Part shown: in pieces, positions 23,109 through 30,919 of the stretch | Numbering within the stretch: the stretch's first letter is position 1 | How the letters are laid out: every line of letters starts with the position of its first letter | Assembly: GCA_934572535.1 (NCBI GenBank) | Contig: CAKTLJ010000009.1 | Coordinates: forward strand, 11,895-75,894 | DNA from: an uncultured Eubacteriales bacterium | GTDB taxonomy: Bacteria > Bacillota > Clostridia > Oscillospirales > Oscillospiraceae | Direction of reading: 5' to 3' | Length of the DNA stretch: 64,000 nucleotides | Translations under genes and position numbers: made by a program | The notes under the pieces: generated by a model | Told to the model about the DNA's origin: nothing | Seen by the model: only the letters and a program-made list of their open reading frames with translations | Database searches by the model: none

Positions 23109-24701
23109 TCACTTGATGCGCAGGAGCCTGGCGATCTTATCGCCCTTGGGCATGAGGGAGAGGTCGTCCTTGGACACGGCCCGCAGGAGGACGACCAGGA
23201 TGCCGTAGACCACCACGCCCACCAGGATGGCGGCGGCGGCGCTGAGGGTGTTGCCCAAGCGACCGGCCAGCAGGCCATAGACGGCCCAGACGGCCCCGCC
23301 CATGACCAGGGAGGCGATCAGGGGCTTGACAAAGACCCGGCGGTACTTGGGGGGATGGGGGGTGACCTTCTTGATGGCGGCCAGCTCCATGAGGGCCACC
23401 AGGAAGAAGCAGACCAGGGTGCCGATCGGCGCGCCCTTGATGCCCACGGCGGGCTGCTGGACCAGGCAGAAGTTCACGACGAGCTTGAGCACGCTGCCGA
23501 TGGCGATGAACCAGATGGGCAGGGTGGCCCGGCCGTTGGCCTGGAGGATGGCATTGCACAGGAGCATGACGCACACGAAGATGGAGGCCACGCCCAGGAT
23601 GCACATGCAGGTGGAGGCCACCTCCTGGTTGGTCTCGGGGTAGAGAAGCTGGATCACCGGGCCGCTGAGAACGGCCAGGCCCACCCCGGCGGGGATGGCC
23701 AGCATGGCCCCCACCCGGAGGGCGGACTCGGCCACCTTACCGGCCCCCAGATGATCCTTGGTGGTGAGGGCGGCGGAGACGGCCGGCACGATGCAGGCGG
23801 TCAGGGAGACCATGAAGGAGGAGGGCAGGTTATAGATGGCCACGGCCTTCTGATAGGAGCCGTAGAGGCTCACGGCCATCTCCTCGCTGTAGCCCAGGGC
23901 GCTCTGGAGGAGGTTCTGGACCTGGATGGTGTCGATATAGGTGGTGATGGGCACCACGGAGGCGCTGAGGGTGATGGGGACCGCGATGACCAGCAGGGAC
24001 GTCAGGATACTTCCGGCGGAGTGCGGCCGGTCGTTGCTGAGGGCCTGGGCGGGCCGGTTCCTTCGGTGGTGGCGAAGGATCAGGTAGATCAGGGAGACGA
24101 AGCTTCCGGCGGCCACGCCGCCGATGGCCCCGGCGGCGGCGATCTCACTGCCGAAGTTCAGCCGGAGCAGGTACCAGGCCAGGACCAGACCCACCACCAG
24201 CTTGGCCACGGCCTCGATGACCTGGGAGACCGCCGTGGGGACCATGTCCGAGTGGCCCTGGGCAAAGCCCCGGTAGGCCGAGACGGTACACAGGAAGAAG
24301 GCGGTCAGAGACATGACCCGGATGGCGGGGGCGGCCATGCTGTCGCCCTGAAGGTTGGCCAGGAGCTGGGCCCCGAAGAACATGATGGCTGTGGTGACGG
24401 TGCCCAGGATGACGAAGGTCAGCAGGCACACCCGGAAGACCCGGTTGACCTGGTTGTGACGGCCCAGGGCGTTGGCCTCGGAGATGGTCTTGGACATGGC
24501 CACGGGCAGGCCCGCGGTGGAGACCATCAGCAGCAGGTTGAAGACTGAGTAGGCGTTGTTGAAGTGGCCGAAGCCCACGTCCCCCAGGATGCGGCCCAGG
24601 GGGATCTTGTACAGGGCGCCGATGAGCTTGACCACGATGATGCCCATGGCCAGGGTGGCGGCCCCACCGAAGAAGGTGCTTTTTTGCGATGATTGTTTCA
24701 A
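23109..24701 (-). CDS. Oligosaccharide/lipid flippase of the SpoVB/YabM (MOP) family
   Basis: The 530-residue protein has about 14 membrane helices and opens with STFFGGAATLAMGIIVVKLIGALYKIPLGR, then NAYSVFNLLLMVSTAGLPVAMSKTISE, the conserved start of SpoVB/YabM/MurJ-like flippases. It would move a lipid-linked sugar, perhaps lipid II, across the membrane. TTG at 24701 is chosen as start because GGAGG lies 8 bases upstream; the in-frame GTG at 24716 would coincide with that site. It begins only 18 bp after the deaminase gene. Confidence 0.85.
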   Translation of the reverse strand: MKQSSQKSTFFGGAATLAMGIIVVKLIGALYKIPLGRILGDVGFGHFNNAYSVFNLLLMVSTAGLPVAMSKTISEANALGRHNQVNRVFRVCLLTFVILGTVTTAIMFFGAQLLANLQGDSMAAPAIRVMSLTAFFLCTVSAYRGFAQGHSDMVPTAVSQVIEAVAKLVVGLVLAWYLLRLNFGSEIAAAGAIGGVAAGSFVSLIYLILRHHRRNRPAQALSNDRPHSAGSILTSLLVIAVPITLSASVVPITTYIDTIQVQNLLQSALGYSEEMAVSLYGSYQKAVAIYNLPSSFMVSLTACIVPAVSAALTTKDHLGAGKVAESALRVGAMLAIPAGVGLAVLSGPVIQLLYPETNQEVASTCMCILGVASIFVCVMLLCNAILQANGRATLPIWFIAIGSVLKLVVNFCLVQQPAVGIKGAPIGTLVCFFLVALMELAAIKKVTPHPPKYRRVFVKPLIASLVMGGAVWAVYGLLAGRLGNTLSAAAAILVGVVVYGILVVLLRAVSKDDLSLMPKGDKIARLLRIK

Positions 24702-24719
24702 GGGTCTATCCTCCACAGG

Positions 24720-26024
24720 TTATCCAAAAATCAGGGGCAGGGCATAGTGTTTGACCTCGTGCTGGATCCGGTCCAGGTCGAGGGTGTAGAAGGCCCCGTC
24801 TTTGTATATGATGTTGCCCCGGGCCATATTCATCACCACGTCCCGTCCGGTGGCGGAATAGACCAGATTGTCCGCCACGGAGTGGCAGGGGGTCAGGTTG
24901 GGGCGGTGGAAGTCCACCAGGATCAGGTCGGCGGTGTACCCGGCCTGGAGCTTGCCGCTCTTGCGGCCCAGGGCCTTGGCCCCGTCGCAGGTGGCCATGC
25001 GGAGGACGTCCATGGGGCGGATGGCCAGGGGATCCCGGCTTACGCCGGCGTGGATGGTGGCGGCGAACTTCATCTCGCCAAAGAGGTCGGTGGCGTTGTT
25101 GGAGGAAACGCCGTCGGTCCCCAGGGCGATGTTCACCCCGGCGGCCTCCATGGCGGGGATGGGGGCGATCCCGGAGCCCAGCTTCAGGTTGGACACGGGG
25201 TTGTGGACGCAGGTGATGCCCTTTTGGGCCATGATGGCCCAGTCCTCCGGGGTGGTCCAGACGCAGTGGGCGGCGATGGCCCGGTTGTCCCAGACTCCGT
25301 AGCGGTCCAGGGTCTGGATGGGGGTGGCGCCGTGGCGGTCCAGGCAGGCCCGGTGCTCGGCTTCGGTCTCCGAGACGTGGACGTGGATGCCCAGCCCGTT
25401 CTTTTGGGCGTAGTCGGCCATCCACTGCCACAGGGGGGCGTTGGAGGTGTATTCCCCGTGGATGGAGGCGTCCACCAGGATCTGGCCGTTTCCGGCCTTG
25501 TGCCAGGCTTCGGTGAGGCGGATCTGGTTCTGGCAGTCCCCGCAGGTGCCGGGGGAGAAATCCTCCGGCGCGCCGAAGTACACACCGCCTACGGACAGGT
25601 TGGCGGAGAGTCCCGCCTCCAGAATGGTCTGGGCGATGGTGGGAGTGTGCATATACATGTCGGCGATGGTGGTGATGCCGTTGGCGATCATCTCGGCCAG
25701 ACCCAGGCCGGTCCCGGCGGCCACGGCCCGGTCGTCCAGCTTGGCTTCGGCGGGGAAGATCCACTGGTTCAGCCAGGTCTGGAGGTCGCATCCGCCGCCG
25801 TACCCCCGCAGGAGGGTCATGGGGATGTGGGTGTGGGCGTTGACCAGGCCGGGCATGAGGACGTTGCCGCCGCCGTCCACCTCCTGGTCAAAGGGGCCGT
25901 CGGGGCGGACCGTGCCCACGGAGGCGATCTTGTCCCCCTCCACGACCACGAAGGCGTTGTCCAGCAGCGTGTCGGCCTCGTCCATGAGGAGGGCGCGGCA
26001 GTTGTGCAGTAAGGTTTTTTTCAT
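24720..26024 (-). CDS. mtaD: 5-methylthioadenosine / S-adenosylhomocysteine deaminase
   Basis: The 434-residue amidohydrolase has the metal motif VNAHTHIPMTLLRGYG, LDRYGVWDNRAIAAHCVW, HNPVSNLKLGSG and the catalytic aspartate in LGTDGVSSNN. These match the MTA/SAH deaminase group, which converts the adenine moiety to hypoxanthine. With the purine nucleoside phosphorylase 9 bp upstream it forms a purine-salvage unit (deamination, then phosphorolysis of the nucleoside). Related amidohydrolases accept guanine or adenosine, so specificity is inferred. Confidence 0.85.
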   Translation of the reverse strand: MKKTLLHNCRALLMDEADTLLDNAFVVVEGDKIASVGTVRPDGPFDQEVDGGGNVLMPGLVNAHTHIPMTLLRGYGGGCDLQTWLNQWIFPAEAKLDDRAVAAGTGLGLAEMIANGITTIADMYMHTPTIAQTILEAGLSANLSVGGVYFGAPEDFSPGTCGDCQNQIRLTEAWHKAGNGQILVDASIHGEYTSNAPLWQWMADYAQKNGLGIHVHVSETEAEHRACLDRHGATPIQTLDRYGVWDNRAIAAHCVWTTPEDWAIMAQKGITCVHNPVSNLKLGSGIAPIPAMEAAGVNIALGTDGVSSNNATDLFGEMKFAATIHAGVSRDPLAIRPMDVLRMATCDGAKALGRKSGKLQAGYTADLILVDFHRPNLTPCHSVADNLVYSATGRDVVMNMARGNIIYKDGAFYTLDLDRIQHEVKHYALPLIFG

Positions 26025-26033
26025 GGCGTCACC

Positions 26034-26858
26034 TTACAGGGCTTCCAGGCAGGCCAGCACCAGCGCGGAGAACTTCTCCCGGGCGGCCTCGGCGGCGTCC
26101 AGGACCTCCTGCTCGCTGAGCGGCTGGGGAAGGACCCCGGCGGCCATGTTGCTCACCAGGGTGAAGCCCAGGACCTGCATCCCGCAGTGACCGGCCACGA
26201 TGACCTCGGGCGCGGTGGACATGCCCACCGCGTCGGCGCCCAGGCCCCGGGCCATGCGGATCTCGGCGGGGGTCTCGTACTGGGGGCCGGGGAAGTACAT
26301 ATACACGCCTTCCTTCAGGTCCAGGTCCAGCTTCCGGGCCTGCTTTCGGGCCAGGTCCTGGAGGGCGGGGGTGTAGAGGTAGCTGGAGTCGGGGAAGCGG
26401 GGGCCGAACTCCGGCAGGTTCTCGCCCCGAAGGGGAGACTCCAGGAAGATCTTGATCTGATCGGTGATGAGCATCAGGTCCCCGGCCCGGAACTTCCAGT
26501 TGACGCCGCCGGCGGCGTTGGTGACGAGAAGGGTGCCGCAGCCCAGCAGATGAAGGACCCGGACGGCGTAGCCGACCTCCTCGTAGGAGTAGCCCTCGTA
26601 GTGGTGCATCCGGCCCTGCATGACGGCCACAGGCTTTCCGGCCAGGGTGCCGAAGACGAGCTGGCCCTTGTGTCCGGGGGCGGTAGAGTGCTTGAAGTGG
26701 GGGATGACCTGATAGGGGACGACGATGGGGTTTTCCACCACGTCGCCCAGATAGCCCAGGCCGGAGCCCAGGACCATGGCCACCTGGGGCTGGAACCCGT
26801 CCAGCTTGGCCCGCAGGAAGTCGGCGCTCTCCTGATAGTGCGCATAGGTAAAGTTCAT
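26034..26858 (-). CDS. Purine nucleoside phosphorylase, trimeric type
   Basis: The 274-residue enzyme has VAMVLGSGLGYLG near its start, the phosphate-site histidine in QGRMHHYEGYS, LLVTNAAGGVN, FPGPQYETPAEI and VGMSTAPEVIVAGHCG. These are the hallmarks of family-1 trimeric phosphorylases for inosine and guanosine. It splits purine nucleosides to base and ribose-1-phosphate. The start is ATG 26858 with GGAGG upstream, chosen over an upstream ATG at 26918 that lacks one. Confidence 0.92.
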   Translation of the reverse strand: MNFTYAHYQESADFLRAKLDGFQPQVAMVLGSGLGYLGDVVENPIVVPYQVIPHFKHSTAPGHKGQLVFGTLAGKPVAVMQGRMHHYEGYSYEEVGYAVRVLHLLGCGTLLVTNAAGGVNWKFRAGDLMLITDQIKIFLESPLRGENLPEFGPRFPDSSYLYTPALQDLARKQARKLDLDLKEGVYMYFPGPQYETPAEIRMARGLGADAVGMSTAPEVIVAGHCGMQVLGFTLVSNMAAGVLPQPLSEQEVLDAAEAAREKFSALVLACLEAL

Positions 26859-26924
26859 GTGATAACCTCCGCGTATATGATGTGCCGGTCCGAGACCGGA
26901 GGGAAAGTGTAGAGACATTGAAAT

Positions 26925-26953
26925 ATATTACACCCATGAGGAATAAAATGCAA
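26925..26953 (-). promoter_or_regulatory. Promoter candidate of the purine salvage/flippase operon
   Basis: On the minus strand TTGCAT (26953-26948) and TAATAT (26930-26925) lie 17 bp apart, 65 bp before the phosphorylase start. A short hairpin CCGGTC/GACCGG (26885-26899) sits in the leader. Confidence 0.5.
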
Positions 26954-27052
26954 TGTTTTCCCTTCGTGTTCAAGGCTTTTTTACATTTTTGCGGGCGGTC
27001 CCGGCGAGGAAAAAAGCGGCGAGACCGCGCGTTGGGACCCGTCGCCCTGGAA

Positions 27053-27082
27053 TTGACACCCTCCGCCCAACCGTGATAAGAT
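27053..27082 (+). promoter_or_regulatory. Promoter candidate of crcB
   Basis: A consensus TTGACA (27053-27058) is followed at 18 bp by TAAGAT (27077-27082). About 70 bp of structured leader separates it from crcB. Confidence 0.6.
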
Positions 27083-27084
27083 AG

Positions 27085-27144
27085 GCCCACAGCGCGGTGT
27101 TTGCGCGATCATCTCCCGCCCGCTGTGGACAAGGGCGGGGAAAA
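27085..27144 (+). promoter_or_regulatory. crcB leader with mutually exclusive hairpins
   Basis: CCACAGCG (about 27087-27094) can pair with CGCTGTGG (27121-27128), and CCCGCCC with GGGCGGG around the same CGCTGTGG sequence. The two structures cannot form together. The GGGCGGGG arm lies about 15 bases before the start codon. It does not match the fluoride (crcB-motif) aptamer, so any switching role is speculative. Confidence 0.35.
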
Positions 27145-27156
27145 GCGAGGGATCCC

Positions 27157-27522
27157 ATGCTTTCCAACTGTATTTTCGTGGGGCTCGGCGGGGCGGCCGG
27201 GGCCATTTGCCGTTACCTGGCGGGAATGCTCCCCCTCCTCCAGCGGGGCGTCTTCCCCCTGCCCACCCTGGTCATCAACTTCGCAGGCTCCTTTCTCATC
27301 GGTCTCATCGCCCAGCGGGCCGGCAGCCCGTCGGGGCTGGACCCCAACCTGGTCCTCCTGCTGAAGGTGGGCTTCTGCGGGGGCTTCACCACCTTTTCCA
27401 CCTTCTCCCTGGAGGCCCTGACCCTGATGGAGGAGGGCCGCCTGGGCCTCTTTGCCCTCTATGCCGCGTTGAGCCTGGCCCTCTGCATTGCGGGTGCGGC
27501 GCTGGGCAAGGCCGTGGGCTGA
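27157..27522 (+). CDS. crcB: Fluoride exporter CrcB/Fluc
   Basis: The 121-residue, four-helix protein has the family signatures GGAAGAICRYLAG, TLVINFAGSFLIG and GFCGGFTTFSTFSLEAL. The asparagine and phenylalanine residues of the latter two line the F- pore. Fluc channels work as antiparallel dimers; only this one copy is seen here, consistent with a homodimer. AGCGAGGG is a weak ribosome site. The start at 27157 gives the usual family length, whereas an in-frame ATG at 27097 adds a non-conserved tail. Confidence 0.9.
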   Translation: MLSNCIFVGLGGAAGAICRYLAGMLPLLQRGVFPLPTLVINFAGSFLIGLIAQRAGSPSGLDPNLVLLLKVGFCGGFTTFSTFSLEALTLMEEGRLGLFALYAALSLALCIAGAALGKAVG

Positions 27523-27530
27523 CCAAACCG

Positions 27531-27572
27531 AAAAAACGGAACCGACAAAATTCAGGTCGGTTCCGTTTTTTT
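27531..27572. terminator. Bidirectional terminator between crcB and the hybrid kinase gene
   Basis: CGGAACCGAC (27537-27546) pairs with GTCGGTTCCG (27556-27565), flanked by six A on one side and seven T on the other. The kinase stop codon overlaps the plus-strand T run. Confidence 0.9.
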
Positions 27573-30500
27573 CAGGCGTCTTGCAGGTCGGCCAGAGCGG
27601 CCTGGAGGGCCTGATAGTCCTCCAGCAGCACGGGGGTCTCCTCGGCGACCTGCTCCAGGTCCCCGGACCGGGCGGCCATTTCCAGCCGCTCGGCCTGGTC
27701 GCCCAGGGCCATGGCCCCGATCCACCGCGCGCCGCTCTTGAGGCCGTGGACCTCGATGGCGTAGTCCTCCCAGGCCTCTCCCTGGAGGGTCTCCTGGATG
27801 CGGCGGAGCTTGCCGGGGATCTGATCCCGGAAGAGGGACAGGGTCTTGCGATAGACCTCTGCGGTGCCGCAGTAGCGCATCCCCTGGGCCACGTCCACGC
27901 CCTTGAGCCCGGCCAGGTCCTCGGGGACCGGCTCCTGCTTCCGGGTCGTGACCGGTCGGACCGGGGCCTTTTGCTTGTCCTCGGGGATCCAGGCGACCAG
28001 GGCGTTGTCCAGGGCGTCCAGCTCCACGGGCTTGGAGATGTAGTCGTTGAAGCCGTTGGCCAGGAAAAACTCCTTCATGCCCTTCATCGCGTTGGCGGTG
28101 AGGGCGATGATGGGCAGCACAGTGAAGTAGGGGTCCTTCTGGCCCATTGCCCGGATGCGGCGGGTGGCCTCCACGCCGTCCATATCGGGCATCATGTGGT
28201 CCATGAAGACCACGTCCGGCCAGACCTGGGTGATCTTTCGGATGGCTTCCTGGCCGGAGCGGGCGGTGTAAACCTCCATCTCGTAGGGGCGCAGGAGGCC
28301 CTGACAGACCTTCAGGTTCAGCGGCTGGTCGTCCACCACCAGCACCGCGCCCTCCGGGGCGGTGAAGCTGTTGTAATAGCGGTCGCTCTCCGTCCGCTGG
28401 TCGCCCCGGTAGGGGCCGCAGGGCGTGGGGTCGATGACCTTTTGGGGCAGACGCACCCAGAAGTCGCTGCCCTGGCCGTAGGTGCTCTCCACCCCGAGCT
28501 GGCCGTTCATGAGCTCGGCCAGGCTTTGGCAGATGGGCAGGCCCAGGCCGGTGCCCTCGATGTGGCGGTTGGGGCCGCGCTCCAGGCGGTCATAGCTGCG
28601 GAAGATGTAGGGGATGTCCTCGGCGCGGATGCCCGCGCCGGTGTCCTCCATGTGGATCACCAGGACGCCGTCCTCGCCTTCCGGCTCCCAGGAGACCGCC
28701 AGGGTCACTGTGCCGGTGCTGGTGTATTTCACGGCGTTGGAGCCCAGGTTCATGATGATGTGGCTGATGTTCACGTCGTCGCCAAAGAGGGTGGCGGGGA
28801 TGGTCTCGTCCACCTGGGCCAGGAATTCCAGCTTCTTCTCCTGGGCGCGCATCCGCAGGACGGTGATGACGTCGTGGAGAACGGAGAGGATGTGGTAGCT
28901 CTCGGGCACGATGGACATTTTTCCGGCCTCGATCTTGGACAGGTCCAGGATGCTGTTGATGTTCTCCAGCAGGATGCGGCCGCTGCCCCGGATGTCCCGG
29001 AAGCAGTTGTCCTTCTCCTCCACCCCCTCCTCCCGGAGGCCCAGCTCGGACATGCCCAGGATGGCGTTCAGGGGGGTGCGGATGTCGTGGCTCATGTTGG
29101 CCAGGAATTGGGACTTGGCCTGGCTGGCGGCCTCGGCGGCCTGGGCGGTGACCCGGGCCTTCTCCTCCTCTTTGCGGAGGTTCACCGTGAGGGTCTCGTC
29201 CTCGAAGATCCACAGGGTCTTGGGCTCCTGCTCCCAGTAGCCGGGCATGGGCAGGATGCGCATGGCCAGCCAGGAGCCGTCCAGCTTCTGGAAGGTCATC
29301 TCCACCTGCCCCTTTTCTTCCAGGGCGGTGCGGAGGTTGTCATACTGGATGAGCTTGCGGAAGGCGGGGACGTACTCCGGGGCCATGAGCTCCTGGATGT
29401 AGATATCCATGGTGCGGAGCAGGGAGCCGTCGGCCTGGGCCAGCAGGTCAGCGAAGTAGTCGGGGACCTGGATGGCCCGGGTCTGGTCCTCCTTCAGGTC
29501 CACCACGTAGATGCCCTGGTAGTAGTTGGCGATGACGTGGACGAAGTCCAGCTCCTCCTCCGACTCCACCAGCTTTTTGGCCCGGAGGAGGAGGGTGTGT
29601 TCCTTTTCCTCCAGCCGCCGCCGCTCCTCCAGCTGATTCTTCCGGTACTCCGAGGCCTGGCGGATCAGGTAGTTGGCCTTCACCTGGCGGGTGGCGGTGT
29701 CCCGGAAGAGGTAGAGCTCCGAGGCGTGCCAGTCGTAGCCCGGGGACTCCTTGGTCTTCACCCGGTAGTCCAGGAAGCGCTCGGTGGTGCCGGTGAGGAA
29801 GGCGCCCAGCAGGGCCTTTCGGTCCATGGCCTGGAGGTAGGCCTCCCGGTCCTTGGGGTGGACGGTGGGGGCGATCTGCTGGTGGACGAACTCCGTGTAG
29901 GACAGGGGCGTCCCGTCGGCGCGGATGAGGTGGTCATAGGCCTCCCAGCCCCACAGCATTCGCCAGGTGTCGTTTTCCAGCGAGATCTCCAGACCGGCCA
30001 CGGTGCCCTCCATCATCCGCTCCAGAAGCTTGTCCACGGCTTCCTGCCGGTAGCGCTCCTGGACCTCCTGGGTGACCACCCGGATGGTGCCGATGGCCTC
30101 GGCCTGCTCGCGATCGCCTTGCGGCTCCAGACGGACCTGGATCCAGGTCTCCTCCTGGTCCATGGTCTGAAATTCCAGCTCGCTGTCCTGTCCCAGGGCG
30201 GCCTGCTCCAGGGCGGCCCGGAAGGCGGCGTCCCACTGGCCGGAGCAGTTCAGATAGGCCAGCAGGTCCTTGGTGGTGGGGAAGAGGGTGGATTTCAGCT
30301 CCTGGCCCTGGCCGGTCTCCGGGGAGAGCAGGCGGAGCTCGCCGCTGGACAGCAGCTCGAAGACCTGCAAGTTGGTGCCGGGCAGGGTGGCGTTGATGAG
30401 GGAGTTGTTGCGGGCCACGGCCTGGTCCAGCTTGTCCTGGGCGGTCTGCTCCCGCATGAACTGATGAAGCAGGACGGCCACGGTGGCCACCACATACAGC

Positions 30501-30667
30501 AGGACGAGCAGACCGAGGGCCAGCCCGGGCGGGCTTGCGGGTTCGCGGTCGTGCAGCCACAACAGCAGGAGGTTGGCGACGAAGCAGAGCGCCAGCAGGC
30601 TCACGGTGCGGAAGAGGCGGATCGTCCGCTGCCGTCGATCGTCTTTTGTTTTCTTGATCCGGTTCAT
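27572..30667 (-). CDS. Hybrid sensor histidine kinase / response regulator with Hpt domain
   Basis: The 1,031-residue protein has, in order, two N-terminal membrane helices (about 20-70) and two or three PAS-like regions. A dimerisation/phosphoacceptor helix follows (NMSHDIRTPLNAILGMSE), then an ATPase domain (NLGSNAVKYTS, EDTGAGI, EGTGLGLPI). Next is a receiver domain (VLVVDDQPLN, phosphorylatable Asp in MDHMMPDMDG, ISKP), and last an Hpt domain with VHGLKSGARWIGA. It is a complete phosphorelay in one chain, lacking a DNA-binding output, and no partner regulator is adjacent. The start at 30667 has GGAGGT upstream. Confidence 0.92.
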   Translation of the reverse strand: MNRIKKTKDDRRQRTIRLFRTVSLLALCFVANLLLLWLHDREPASPPGLALGLLVLLYVVATVAVLLHQFMREQTAQDKLDQAVARNNSLINATLPGTNLQVFELLSSGELRLLSPETGQGQELKSTLFPTTKDLLAYLNCSGQWDAAFRAALEQAALGQDSELEFQTMDQEETWIQVRLEPQGDREQAEAIGTIRVVTQEVQERYRQEAVDKLLERMMEGTVAGLEISLENDTWRMLWGWEAYDHLIRADGTPLSYTEFVHQQIAPTVHPKDREAYLQAMDRKALLGAFLTGTTERFLDYRVKTKESPGYDWHASELYLFRDTATRQVKANYLIRQASEYRKNQLEERRRLEEKEHTLLLRAKKLVESEEELDFVHVIANYYQGIYVVDLKEDQTRAIQVPDYFADLLAQADGSLLRTMDIYIQELMAPEYVPAFRKLIQYDNLRTALEEKGQVEMTFQKLDGSWLAMRILPMPGYWEQEPKTLWIFEDETLTVNLRKEEEKARVTAQAAEAASQAKSQFLANMSHDIRTPLNAILGMSELGLREEGVEEKDNCFRDIRGSGRILLENINSILDLSKIEAGKMSIVPESYHILSVLHDVITVLRMRAQEKKLEFLAQVDETIPATLFGDDVNISHIIMNLGSNAVKYTSTGTVTLAVSWEPEGEDGVLVIHMEDTGAGIRAEDIPYIFRSYDRLERGPNRHIEGTGLGLPICQSLAELMNGQLGVESTYGQGSDFWVRLPQKVIDPTPCGPYRGDQRTESDRYYNSFTAPEGAVLVVDDQPLNLKVCQGLLRPYEMEVYTARSGQEAIRKITQVWPDVVFMDHMMPDMDGVEATRRIRAMGQKDPYFTVLPIIALTANAMKGMKEFFLANGFNDYISKPVELDALDNALVAWIPEDKQKAPVRPVTTRKQEPVPEDLAGLKGVDVAQGMRYCGTAEVYRKTLSLFRDQIPGKLRRIQETLQGEAWEDYAIEVHGLKSGARWIGAMALGDQAERLEMAARSGDLEQVAEETPVLLEDYQALQAALADLQDA

Positions 30668-30712
30668 GGGGAAGACCTCCAAACGGGGGAAGAATGTGGG
30701 GGCCGCCGCCCC

Positions 30713-30919
30713 TTACTCCACGGCCTTGACGGTATAACCGGCGTCGGTGACAGCCTGGGTCAGGGCCTCTCCGGTGACGGAGGCGGGGCAGTCCACGGTG
30801 GCCGTCCCGGCCTCCAGGTCCACCTGGGCGGTGACGCCGGGGATGGCGTTCAGGGCCTTCTCCACGTGGGCTTTGCAGTGCATACACATCATGCCTTCGA
30901 TCGTCATGGTCTTATTCAT
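30713..30919 (-). CDS. copZ: In-frame internal copZ-like copper chaperone start
   Basis: Inside the copA frame, AAAGGAG (30934-30928) stands exactly 8 bases before an ATG at 30919. Translation from it would give a 68-residue heavy-metal-associated protein starting [20 protein letters not shown], the length of free CopZ chaperones. The linker before it reads like translated intergenic sequence. Both the fusion and the free chaperone could be made from one message. Confidence 0.6.
   Translation of the reverse strand: MNKTMTIEGMMCMHCKAHVEKALNAIPGVTAQVDLEAGTATVDCPASVTGEALTQAVTDAGYTVKAVE

Noticed and set aside
26029-27090. A 353-residue minus-strand frame covering the phosphorylase gene.
   Set aside because: It lies in another frame of the same strand as the phosphorylase, is arginine- and proline-rich and lacks motifs; the phosphorylase is unmistakable.
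27085-27156. Fluoride (crcB-motif) riboswitch before crcB.
   Set aside because: The conserved CUGAUG...CUAC end and the matching 5' part of that class are not present.
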